From contig NZ_FNYE01000003.1 in assembly GCF_900108945.1 (NCBI RefSeq), forward strand, positions 124,001 through 188,000: DNA of 64,000 bases, given 5' to 3'. Made by a program: the position numbers and the translations under genes. Under the pieces are notes generated by a model. The model made no database searches. It was not told the DNA's origin and saw only the letters and a program-made list of their open reading frames with translations. This DNA is from Paraburkholderia diazotrophica. GTDB lineage: Bacteria > Pseudomonadota > Gammaproteobacteria > Burkholderiales > Burkholderiaceae. Each line of letters begins with the position of its first letter. Within the stretch, counting starts at the first letter, position 1. Shown piece by piece: positions 7,512 through 15,153 of this stretch.

Positions 7512-9002
7512 TTGGACTACGGGCTGTTGATGTCGAGCTTCGCGAGCGAGGCGACCGGGCGCAAGCTCACGCAGCAGATGCTGCTGTACGAAAGCTTGCG
7601 TCACGCGATTCTGAACGGCGACATTCGCCACGGCACCCAGCTCGTGCCGACGCGCGCGCTCGCCGAGCAGCTTGGCATCGCGCGCAACTCCGTGCTGTAC
7701 GCCTACGAACGGCTCGCCGAAGAGGGCTTTATCGCCGCGAGCCGCCACGGGTCGATCGTCAGTTGTGTCGCGGTTCCTGGGGCCAATGCGGAGGCGCTCG
7801 ATGCTTCGCCCGTCAGCCGGCTGTCGCGGCGCGTCGCGGCACTGCCGCCCGATCGCGGCAGCACGCGTGGCGCGGGCGGCGCGACGGGCATGCATGCGCC
7901 GTTTCAGGCGGGCGTGCCCGCGCTCGACGAGTTTCCCGTCGCGCAATGGCGCGCATCGATGGAACGCGCGTGGCGCTCGGTCGATGCGCGCGATCTCGGC
8001 TACGGCTACTACGCGGGGCATCCTTCGCTCAGGCGCGCCGTTGCCGAATACGTGCGCGTGTCGCGCAGCGTGCGCTGCACCGCCGATCAGGTGTTCATCA
8101 CGTCGGGCACGCACACGAGTCTCGACCTGTGCGCTCGCATGCTCGCCGATCCGGGCGACACCGCGTGGCTCGAGAACCCCGGCTATCACGGCGCGCGAAT
8201 CGCGTTTCAGTCGGCGGGCCTGAATGTCGTGCCGATTCCCGTCGACGCCGCCGGGATCGCGCCCACCGACGAGCACTGGCAACGCACGCCGCCGCGCCTC
8301 GTCTACATCACGCCGTCGCATCAATATCCGCTCGGCTGCGTGCTGGGCCTGGAGCGGCGCTGGTCGATCATCGACAACGTCGTCGAGCGCGGCGCCTGGA
8401 TCATCGAGGACGACTACGACAGCGAACTGCGCCACAGCGGTCCGCCGCTGCCGTCGGTACAAGGGCTGCGGCCCGCGACGCCCGTCGTCTATCTCGGCAC
8501 GTTCAGCAAGACGATGTTCCCGGCGCTGCGCATCGGCTTCATGATCGTGCCGGCCAATCTCGCACCGGAAATCGGCAGCGTGATTGGCGAGATGTCGCGC
8601 CAGGGACGCATCGCCGATCAGATCGCGCTCGCGGACTTCATCGAAAGCGGCAAGTACGCGCGCCATCTGCGAAGGATGCGGCGCATCTACCAGCAGCGGC
8701 GCGAGGCGATGGTCAGCGCGATTCATCAGCACATGCGCGATCTCGTGACGGTTTCATCCGATGGCAGCGGCATGCATCTGACGATGCGCCTCGACGCGCC
8801 ATTGCAGGATCGCGACGTGAGCATCGCGTTGCGCGACAAGGGCATCGCCGTGTCGCCGCTGAGCGCGTACTGCCATCAGGGCGAAGACGCCGCGCAATTC
8901 AACGGTTTCATGCTCGGCTATGCGGGCGTGCATCCGGACAAGGCCGACAGGCTCGTCGCCGAACTCGGCGCGGCGATCCGCTCGCTGGCCGCCGGCCAAT
9001 GA
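7512..9002 (+). CDS. MocR (PdxR-like) regulator: GntR DNA-binding plus aminotransferase domain
   Basis: Regulator of 496 residues. Residues about 18-85 form a GntR winged helix (LTQQMLLYESLRHAILNGD, TRALAEQLGIARNSVLYAYERL) and residues about 120-490 a class I aminotransferase fold. The PLP lysine is Lys333 in GTFSKTMFPALRIGF, with the cofactor Asp/Tyr segment IIEDDYDSELRH upstream. The family senses PLP or amino compounds and controls vitamin B6, GABA or taurine genes; the target here is unknown, the divergent GNAT gene being the obvious candidate. The start gives a TTG codon at 7512; ATG 7530 (MSSFASEATGRKLT) is an equally good alternative. Confidence 0.88.
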   Translation: MDYGLLMSSFASEATGRKLTQQMLLYESLRHAILNGDIRHGTQLVPTRALAEQLGIARNSVLYAYERLAEEGFIAASRHGSIVSCVAVPGANAEALDASPVSRLSRRVAALPPDRGSTRGAGGATGMHAPFQAGVPALDEFPVAQWRASMERAWRSVDARDLGYGYYAGHPSLRRAVAEYVRVSRSVRCTADQVFITSGTHTSLDLCARMLADPGDTAWLENPGYHGARIAFQSAGLNVVPIPVDAAGIAPTDEHWQRTPPRLVYITPSHQYPLGCVLGLERRWSIIDNVVERGAWIIEDDYDSELRHSGPPLPSVQGLRPATPVVYLGTFSKTMFPALRIGFMIVPANLAPEIGSVIGEMSRQGRIADQIALADFIESGKYARHLRRMRRIYQQRREAMVSAIHQHMRDLVTVSSDGSGMHLTMRLDAPLQDRDVSIALRDKGIAVSPLSAYCHQGEDAAQFNGFMLGYAGVHPDKADRLVAELGAAIRSLAAGQ

Positions 9003-9024
9003 TATTCAACCAAATGGTTGAATA
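9003..9024. promoter_or_regulatory. Perfect palindromic operator for the ArsR-type regulator
   Basis: Arms TATTCAACCA and TGGTTGAATA are perfect 10-base inverted repeats separated by AA. The site begins immediately after the MocR stop codon and ends 29 bp before the ArsR start, the position expected of an autoregulatory operator. ArsR proteins paired with SRPBCC genes are known to use ATTCAAC-type palindromes. Confidence 0.8.
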
Positions 9025-9053
9025 ACGCCGAAGCCCCGTCTATACTCGGGTTC

Positions 9054-9374
9054 ATGAACGAGTCCGCACTCGACGGCGTGTTCCACGCGCTGTCCGATCC
9101 CACCCGGCGCGCGATGCTCGCGCAGCTTGCCGCCGGCGAACGCAACATCGGTGAACTGGCGGCGCCGTTCGCGATGTCGTTCGCGGCCGCATCGAAACAT
9201 GTGAAGGTGCTGGAAGGCGCAGGGCTGGTCCAGCGCCGCGTGGAAGGGCGCTCGCATATCTGCCGGATCGAACCGGCGCCGCTCGCCGCCGCCGATGCGT
9301 GGCTGCGCTTTTATGAACGCTTCTGGAGCAGCCGGCTCGACGTGCTCGAAGACCTGCTGCGCAATCCACCGTAA
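9054..9374 (+). CDS. ArsR/SmtB-family HTH regulator
   Basis: Winged-helix protein of 106 residues starting MNESALDGVFHALSDPTRRAMLAQL, the normal opening of this subfamily. The recognition helix is in AMSFAAASKHVKVLEGAGLV. The metal-binding cysteines of true arsenic regulators are absent (one Cys only, near the C-terminal part), fitting the non-metal subgroup that sits beside SRPBCC (AHSA1) genes and represses its own operon. A longer frame from TTG 9018 runs through the operator and is rejected. The partner gene starts 26 bp downstream. Confidence 0.88.
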   Translation: MNESALDGVFHALSDPTRRAMLAQLAAGERNIGELAAPFAMSFAAASKHVKVLEGAGLVQRRVEGRSHICRIEPAPLAAADAWLRFYERFWSSRLDVLEDLLRNPP

Positions 9375-9400
9375 GCATCTTGTCGACAGGGGGACAAGCG

Positions 9401-9937
9401 ATGAACCTGAACGAACCACTCGGCGCTTTCGACGGCACGCAGGTCGTGCGCTTCGAACGCCTGCTGCCCGGACCGATCGAGCGCGTCTGGGCGTACCTGA
9501 CCGAGTCCGACAAGCGCAGCCAGTGGCTCGCGTCGGGTGCCATGCCGGCGCAGCCCGGCGGCGAATTCGTGATGCGCTTCGATCACTCGCTGCTGGCCGC
9601 GACGCCGGAGCTGCCGCCCGAACCGTATCGCCAGTACGCGGGCGGGCACGATTCGTATCACCGGCTGCTGCGCTTCGAGCCGCCTCATGTGCTCGCGTTC
9701 ACGTGGGGCAGCATTCAGGACAATCTCTCCGAAGTGACCTTCGAATTGTCGGAGTCAGGCGATCAGGTGAAGCTCGTGCTCACGCATCGCAACCTGTCCG
9801 GCCGCAAAGAGCAACTCGACGTCGGTCCGGGCTGGCACAGCCATCTCGACGTGCTGCGCGAGCGCCTCAACGGCACCGCGCCCGCGTCGTTCTGGACGAT
9901 GTTCGAGCAGATCAAGGCGCGTTACGACGCGCTCTAA
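9401..9937 (+). CDS. SRPBCC (AHSA1-like) domain protein
   Basis: Protein of 178 residues with a START-like ligand-binding fold. Landmarks are VVRFERLLPGPIERVWAYLTESDKR and SQWLASG at the start, HVLAFTWG in the middle and GWHSHLDVLRERLNG near the end. It forms a two-gene unit with the ArsR gene and should be induced when that repressor leaves the palindrome. The ligand is unknown. ATG 9401 follows a GGGGG-rich ribosome site; a TTG 21 bp upstream is less likely. Confidence 0.85.
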   Translation: MNLNEPLGAFDGTQVVRFERLLPGPIERVWAYLTESDKRSQWLASGAMPAQPGGEFVMRFDHSLLAATPELPPEPYRQYAGGHDSYHRLLRFEPPHVLAFTWGSIQDNLSEVTFELSESGDQVKLVLTHRNLSGRKEQLDVGPGWHSHLDVLRERLNGTAPASFWTMFEQIKARYDAL

Positions 9938-9939
9938 GG

Positions 9940-10095
9940 CCTGAAGCGCCCGAAACATCGCAGCGGCTGATCGGCAAAGTGCCGCAGGGACGCTACGTCG
10001 AAATGCCGGAGACGGCGCAATCGTACGGACATCAGACGCTCGCGCATCCGGAAGTGTGGAAGTCCTATCTGATCCAGCTGATGAACGGCGCGTGA
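9940..10095 (+). pseudogene. C-terminal remnant of a MetX-like alpha/beta hydrolase
   Basis: Just after the SRPBCC stop, an open stretch without a start codon reads IGKVPQGRYVEMPETAQSYG, then HQTLAHPEVWKSYLIQLM and a TGA stop. This is the usual C-terminus of homoserine-acetyltransferase-like hydrolases, including the catalytic-His region YGHQT. The other roughly 300 residues are missing, so it is a deletion remnant. Family assignment is from pattern memory only. Confidence 0.6.
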
Positions 10096-10187
10096 TCTTC
10101 ATATCTGTCCAGCGCGGGCGCGCGTGGACCGGGGTGCCGCGAGTGCGATAATCGACGTCGCCCCAAAATGCAGAGCCGGAGAACATT

Positions 10188-11312
10188 GTGAGCCGCATCG
10201 ACAACCCCACACGTGATCAGGAAGCCGGCGTCGCCGATTCCACCCAGGACATCACGCGCATCGACGACACCCGCATCGGCGCAGTGCGTCCGCTGATTTC
10301 GCCCGCGCTGCTGCTCGACGAACTGCCTTGCCCGCCCGGCGTGCAGACGCTCGTCGAAAAAAGCCGCGTTGAAATCGCCGATGTTCTGCACGACCGTGAC
10401 GACCGACTCGTAGTCGTCGTCGGTCCGTGCTCGATCCACGACCACGACCAGGCGATGGAATACGCGCACAAGCTGAAAGCAGCCGCCGATGCGCTGCGCG
10501 ACGATCTGCTGATCGTCATGCGCGTCTACTTCGAGAAGCCGCGCACGACAGTCGGCTGGAAGGGCTATATCAACGATCCGCGTCTGGATGGCAGCTTCCG
10601 CATCAACGAGGGGCTGCGCCGCGCGCGCGAGCTGCTGCTCGAAATCAGCGAACTCGGCCTGCCGACGGGCACCGAGTTTCTCGACCTCCTGAGCCCGCAG
10701 TACATCGCGGATCTAATCGCGTGGGGCGCCATTGGCGCGCGCACGACAGAGAGCCAGAGCCACCGGCAACTGGCGTCGGGGCTGTCGTGCCCGATCGGCT
10801 TCAAGAACGGCACCGACGGCGGCGTGCAGATCGCCGCCGATGCGATCGTCGCCGCGCGCGCGAGCCACGCGTTCATGGGCATGACGAAGATGGGCATGGC
10901 CGCGATCTTCGAGACGCGCGGCAACGACGACGCGCACGTGATTCTGCGCGGCGGCAAGAAAGGGCCGAACTACGATGCGGCCGGTGTCGAGGAAGCGTGC
11001 GCCGCGTTGCGCAAGGTCGGCTTGCGCGAACAGGTGATGGTCGACTGCTCGCACGCGAATTCCAACAAGTCGCACGAGCGCCAGATCGAAGTCGCGCAGG
11101 ATCTCGCGAACCAGTTGTCGGGCGGCGAGAAGCGGATTATCGGCGTGATGATCGAGAGCCATCTCGAAGCCGGCCGTCAGGATCTGAAGCCGGGCGTGCC
11201 GCTTGCTCACGGCGTGTCGATCACCGATGCGTGCATCGGCTGGGCTCAAACCGAGCCGGTGCTGCAGACGCTGGCGCAAGCGGTGCGCGCGCGGCGCTCG
11301 CGCGTGGGCTGA
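10188..11312 (+). CDS. aroG: 3-deoxy-7-phosphoheptulonate (DAHP) synthase, class I
   Basis: First enzyme of the shikimate pathway: condenses phosphoenolpyruvate and erythrose 4-phosphate to DAHP. The 374-residue length fits the AroF/G/H family. Visible motifs are VVVGPCSIHDHDQAMEYA (metal-ligand Cys81), MRVYFEKPRTTVGWKG (PEP binding), GARTTESQSHRQLASGLS, GFKNGTDG and VDCSHANSNK. The GTG start at 10188 gives MSRIDNPTRDQEAG. It stands as a single gene. Which aromatic amino acid inhibits it cannot be read safely from the sequence. Confidence 0.95.
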   Translation: MSRIDNPTRDQEAGVADSTQDITRIDDTRIGAVRPLISPALLLDELPCPPGVQTLVEKSRVEIADVLHDRDDRLVVVVGPCSIHDHDQAMEYAHKLKAAADALRDDLLIVMRVYFEKPRTTVGWKGYINDPRLDGSFRINEGLRRARELLLEISELGLPTGTEFLDLLSPQYIADLIAWGAIGARTTESQSHRQLASGLSCPIGFKNGTDGGVQIAADAIVAARASHAFMGMTKMGMAAIFETRGNDDAHVILRGGKKGPNYDAAGVEEACAALRKVGLREQVMVDCSHANSNKSHERQIEVAQDLANQLSGGEKRIIGVMIESHLEAGRQDLKPGVPLAHGVSITDACIGWAQTEPVLQTLAQAVRARRSRVG

Positions 11313-11456
11313 CGCTGCGGGCGTCGATACCGGCGGATCGGTCAGCTTGGGTCAGCGCCGTCAGCACGTTTGGCGGATAACGGGCAACATCGCATGTGGC
11401 GCGGCCTTTGCGGCATGCAGGGCTGGCACGCCGGATCGTCCGGCGCATGGAGGCTT

Positions 11457-11780
11457 ATGACTACCGCGAATCAATACTCGAAGACCGCGCCGAGCCGCGC
11501 GGATGTCGACGCCCTCGCGGGCGTGACCGTCGTCGAATTCGGCACCGACTGGTGCGGCTATTGTCAGGGCGCGCAGCCTGTGATCGCGGAGGGGTTCGGC
11601 CCGCATCCGGGCACGCGCCATCTGAAGATCGAAGACGGGCCGGGCCGGCCGCTCGGGCGCTCTTTCAAGGTCAAGCTCTGGCCGACGCTGGTTTTCATGC
11701 GCGATGGCGTCGAAGTGGCGCGCGTCGTGCGGCCGACGGACGCCCAACAGATCGAGAACGCCTTCGCCGCCGTGGCCTGA
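11457..11780 (+). CDS. Thioredoxin-like protein
   Basis: Thioredoxin-fold protein of 107 residues with the redox motif Trp-Cys33-Gly-Tyr-Cys36 in VVEFGTDWCGYCQGAQP and the cis-proline segment LWPTLVFMRDG. It has no signal peptide, so it should act in the cytosol as a disulfide reductase. The active-site pair GY differs from the GP of housekeeping thioredoxin, suggesting a specialised role. A GGAGG site precedes ATG 11457; an upstream in-frame start at 11370 is not favoured. Confidence 0.85.
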   Translation: MTTANQYSKTAPSRADVDALAGVTVVEFGTDWCGYCQGAQPVIAEGFGPHPGTRHLKIEDGPGRPLGRSFKVKLWPTLVFMRDGVEVARVVRPTDAQQIENAFAAVA

Positions 11781-11803
11781 GCCGAAAGGCGAGAGGCAAC
11801 GCG

Positions 11804-12088
11804 TCAGCTGTTCGGGGGATCACCGAACAGGCTGTTGATGTCCTTCGCTTCTTCCGACAGGTTGTATTCCTTCTGCACCGTCTTTAGAGCATCGTCGACG
11901 ATGCGCTCGAAGCCGATCGCGTTGCCGAAGTGCTTCATCGTCCAGTTGCAGCCGCTGGCATCGGGTTTCTGCAATTGCGGGCGCGGTACGCTGATCTTCA
12001 CGCCGTCGTCGACGACTTCCGGCGCGCGATGAATGCGCCGGCTCACTTCGTCCTGAAGCTGGGAAGCGGTGCGTGGCTTGCGTAGCAT
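11804..12088 (-). CDS. Hypothetical 94-residue protein
   Basis: Not recognised. It begins MLRKPRTASQLQDEVSRRIH and contains VVDDGVKISVPRPQLQKPD and an acidic, helical tail (FERIVDDALKTVQKEYNL). No signal peptide or membrane segment is seen. The start at 12088 is chosen because upstream codons of the longer frame look like shadow sequence. It is convergent with the thioredoxin-like gene and downstream of the glutathionyl-hydroquinone reductase gene, 149 bp away. Confidence 0.6.
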   Translation of the reverse strand: MLRKPRTASQLQDEVSRRIHRAPEVVDDGVKISVPRPQLQKPDASGCNWTMKHFGNAIGFERIVDDALKTVQKEYNLSEEAKDINSLFGDPPNS

Positions 12089-12237
12089 GAGGGTCTCCGT
12101 GCGGGTGTGGCCGATGCGTGGCCGACGGATGGCCACGCCTGCGGACAGTCTAGCGCAACGTACTCGCGGCCCCATGGTTGAGCTTTCGGGCTTATCGCTT
12201 GCCCGTTCGAGTGCGGCGCGATGCAGCCAGCTCCCCT

Positions 12238-13218
12238 TCACACAAACCGCGCGCGGTCGTGCGGCGCATCGAAATCCTGCACGGGACCGAGCGGCACGAT
12301 GCCCGTCGGATTCACCGAGCGATGGCTCTCGTAGTAATGCCGCTTGATGTGCTCGAAGTTCACCGTGCCCGCGACGCCCGGATGCTGATAGATGTCGCGC
12401 GTGTACGCGGACAGATTCGGATAGTCCGCAATGCGCCGCAGGTTGCACTTGAAGTGCCCGAAGTACACGGCATCGAAGCGGATCAGCGTCGTGAACAGCC
12501 GGATATCGGCTTCCGTCAGCCGGTTGCCCGTAAGAAAGCGCTGCGTCGACAGTTTCTGCTCGATCCAGTCGAGCGTGTCGAAGAGGGGCACGACGGCTTC
12601 TTCATACGCGCGCTGGGTGGTCGCGAAGCCCGACTTGTATACGCCGTTGTTGACCGTGTCGTAGACGCGCGCGTTGATCGCGTCGATCTCGGCGCGCAGT
12701 GGCGGCGGATAGAAGTCGCCCGGCTCCGCGCCGATTTCGTCGAACGCGGAATTCAGCATGCGAATGATCTCCGACGATTCATTGCTCACGATCGTTCGCT
12801 GATGCTTGTCCCACAGGATAGGCACCGTCACACGGCCGGTGTAGTGGCGGTCGGCGGCGAGATAGACGTCGCGCAGATACGGCGCGTGGTTGATCGCGTC
12901 GGGCACGACGCCGGGGCCGTCGTCGAAGGTCCAGCCGTCGGCGAGCATCAGCCAGTGCACGACGGAGACGCTGATCATGTCCTCGAGGCCCTTCAGCGCG
13001 CGCATGATCAGCGTGCGATGCGCCCACGGGCACGCGAGGCTCACGTACAGATGATAGCGGCCCGCTTCCGCCTCGAAGCCGTCGTTGCCGCTCGGGCCCG
13101 CTTCGCCGTCGGGCGTGACCCAGTTGCGGAACACGGCGTCCGTGCGCACGAAGCGTCCGCCCGTCGACGACGTGTCGTACCACCTGTCCTGCCATTGGCC
13201 GTTGACTAACAGTCCCAT
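12238..13218 (-). CDS. yqjG: Glutathionyl-hydroquinone reductase (Xi-class GST)
   Basis: Enzyme of 326 residues that reduces glutathionyl-hydroquinones to free hydroquinones using glutathione. The N-terminal thioredoxin-like domain carries the catalytic Cys63 in LACPWAHRTLIMRAL, diagnostic of the Xi class; the glutathione site VPILWDKHQRTIVSNESSEI follows, and the all-helical C-terminal domain contains LTGNRLTEADIRLFTTLIRF. Length and motifs match the YqjG/EcM4 family. It is divergent to a LysR-type gene that probably regulates it. Confidence 0.92.
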   Translation of the reverse strand: MGLLVNGQWQDRWYDTSSTGGRFVRTDAVFRNWVTPDGEAGPSGNDGFEAEAGRYHLYVSLACPWAHRTLIMRALKGLEDMISVSVVHWLMLADGWTFDDGPGVVPDAINHAPYLRDVYLAADRHYTGRVTVPILWDKHQRTIVSNESSEIIRMLNSAFDEIGAEPGDFYPPPLRAEIDAINARVYDTVNNGVYKSGFATTQRAYEEAVVPLFDTLDWIEQKLSTQRFLTGNRLTEADIRLFTTLIRFDAVYFGHFKCNLRRIADYPNLSAYTRDIYQHPGVAGTVNFEHIKRHYYESHRSVNPTGIVPLGPVQDFDAPHDRARFV

Positions 13219-13398
13219 GTCGCTGCTCCTTTCATCCTGTGCGTTCGACGCCCGCTCGCTTTGCGGACGGCGTATCGGGCGTATTGGGAAACGGGACGAT
13301 CGCGTGCTTCGTCCGTTCCCCTAGATCCTATGATTTTCGACGACCGCGCGCGTTTTGCCGTACGATTTTCCCGATGAAATCATTCGACGGGATCGAAC

Positions 13399-14313
13399 AT
13401 GTTGACCGACGACGAGCTTGCACTGCTCGAAGCGATCCGCGAAACCGGCAGTCTGTCGCGCGCGGCGGCACGGCTCGGCAAGGCGCCGTCGACGGTGTCG
13501 CACGCTGCCCGTCAGCTCGAAACGCGCTTCGACGCGCTGCTGTTCGATCGCCGCCGCTACCGGCTGCAACTCACACCCGCAGGCCAATTGCTCGCCGAAG
13601 AAGCCGCACGCCTGATGCAGGACGTGTCGCGCATGACGCAGCGCGTGCGGCAGATCGCGAGCGGCTGGGAAGACCGGCTCTGGATCGTCACCGACGAGCT
13701 GATGGAGTTCGAGACGCTGATGCCCGTCATCCATGCGTTCGACGCGCTGCAGTCGGGCGTCAGGCTGCGCGTGACGACGGAAGAGCTGAGCGGCACATGG
13801 GAGGCGCTGCGTGACGGCCGCGCGGACCTGATCGTCGGCGCGACCAACGAGCCGCCCGCGATCGCCGGCTTGCGCTGGTTCGAGCTGGGCGTCGTGGACT
13901 GGGTGTTCGCGGTGTCGCCGCGTCATCCGTTCGCGAGCATCAAGGAGCCGCTGCGGCGCGACCAGATCGCGAAACAGCGCGCTATCGTCGTGGCCGATTC
14001 GTCGCGCGCGAGCGGGCGCGCGTATGGGCTGCTCGGCGGACAGATGTCGCTCGCCGTGCCCAGCATGCGCGCGAAAATTCTCGCGCAGCGCGATGGGCTC
14101 GGGACGGGCTGGCTGCCGCGTCATCGCGTGGCGTCGCTGCTCAAGCGCGGCGAGCTCGTCGAAAAAGAAACCGCCGATCCGCGCGAGCCCAACGTGCTGT
14201 ATGTCGGGTGGCGCGGTGACCAGGGAGGTCGCGCGTTGCAATGGTGGCTCGATCAGCTGCGCGAGCCGCGCCTCGCCAAACGTCTGGTGCAAGGCATCGA
14301 CCAGTTCGCGTGA
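13399..14313 (+). CDS. LysR-type transcriptional regulator
   Basis: Regulator of 304 residues with an N-terminal winged helix (LALLEAIRETGSLSRAAARL, then STVSHAARQLETRFDALLF) and a periplasmic-binding-like effector domain (VRLRVTTEELSGTWEALRDG, ADLIVGATNEPP). It resembles the subgroup often found next to quinone- and redox-related genes, and lies divergent to the glutathionyl-hydroquinone reductase gene. The 180-bp shared intergenic region carries GATTT and AAATC arms around 13361-13378, a possible LysR site (weak). Confidence 0.9.
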   Translation: MLTDDELALLEAIRETGSLSRAAARLGKAPSTVSHAARQLETRFDALLFDRRRYRLQLTPAGQLLAEEAARLMQDVSRMTQRVRQIASGWEDRLWIVTDELMEFETLMPVIHAFDALQSGVRLRVTTEELSGTWEALRDGRADLIVGATNEPPAIAGLRWFELGVVDWVFAVSPRHPFASIKEPLRRDQIAKQRAIVVADSSRASGRAYGLLGGQMSLAVPSMRAKILAQRDGLGTGWLPRHRVASLLKRGELVEKETADPREPNVLYVGWRGDQGGRALQWWLDQLREPRLAKRLVQGIDQFA

Positions 14314-14532
14314 ACCGCCTCTTGAACCATCGAGGTGCGCGTGAAACAAATGGAAACGCGACGCGGACGTGACAGCAGCGCCGGGCTCGCACGTCGAAGG
14401 AATAAACAGGCATAGTGGGGCGTTCTGCTGACGAGACGACAGCGGTGCGCGCATGCAGCGCGGTCCCGCATGTCGTCTTGCGTTCTTGCATGCGGCTTTC
14501 GCCGCCCCTACCCATATCCAACGAAACTTTTC

Positions 14533-15153
14533 ATGGACACATCCACGTCATCACGCACGGCCACACGCGACGGCACGCACGCGCTTTACGCGCCATTGCC
14601 GCCAGCGCGCTACACACGCACGGCGATGATCCTGCACTGGCTCATCGCCGTTCTCATCATCGCAAACGTCGCGCTCGGCGTTTCCGCCGATTCGCTGCCG
14701 GACGACTGGGTTCGCCCCTTCATCGACACGCACAAGTCGATCGGCATCACGGTGCTCGGTCTCGCGCTGCTGCGCGTGCTGTGGCGCGTGTCGCACCGGC
14801 CGCCGCCGCTGCCGCGCGAGTTTCCGTCGTGGGAACGGATGGCCGCGCACGTCGCGCACTTCCTGCTGTATTTCCTGATGATCGCGTTGCCGCTGTCGGG
14901 ATGGATGCACGATTCCGCATGGAAGGACGCGGCCACGCACCCGATGCATCTGTTCGGCGTCGTGCCGTTTCCGCGCATCGGGCTCATCATGAATCTCGAT
15001 CCCGCCGTCAAGGAGCCGTTGCACGACAGGTTCGGCGCGCTGCACACGTACCTCGGCTACGCGCTGTATGCGCTGTTTGCGATGCATATCGGCGGCGCGC
15101 TGAAGCATGAGCTGTTCGACCGTAAGTCCGTCTTCAAGCGGATGGTGCCGTGA
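14533..15153 (+). CDS. Cytochrome b561-family membrane protein
   Basis: Four-helix inner-membrane di-heme cytochrome of 206 residues. Candidate heme histidines lie in MILHWLIAVLII, DTHKSIGITVLGLALLRVLWR, MAAHVAHFLLYFLM and LHTYLGYALYALFAMHIGGALKH, the normal pattern of the CybB family, which passes electrons between quinol and periplasmic acceptors (in E. coli, with superoxide as substrate). ATG 14533 has no strong ribosome site. Its stop codon overlaps the start of the glycosyltransferase gene by one base, implying translational coupling. Confidence 0.88.
   Translation: MDTSTSSRTATRDGTHALYAPLPPARYTRTAMILHWLIAVLIIANVALGVSADSLPDDWVRPFIDTHKSIGITVLGLALLRVLWRVSHRPPPLPREFPSWERMAAHVAHFLLYFLMIALPLSGWMHDSAWKDAATHPMHLFGVVPFPRIGLIMNLDPAVKEPLHDRFGALHTYLGYALYALFAMHIGGALKHELFDRKSVFKRMVP

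Noticed and set aside
7413..8732. Long leftward frame continuing upstream of the GNAT gene
   Set aside because: It is antisense to the clearly coding MocR gene and rich in Arg, Ala and His, typical of GC-rich shadow frames; the GNAT start at 7412 is the normal family start.
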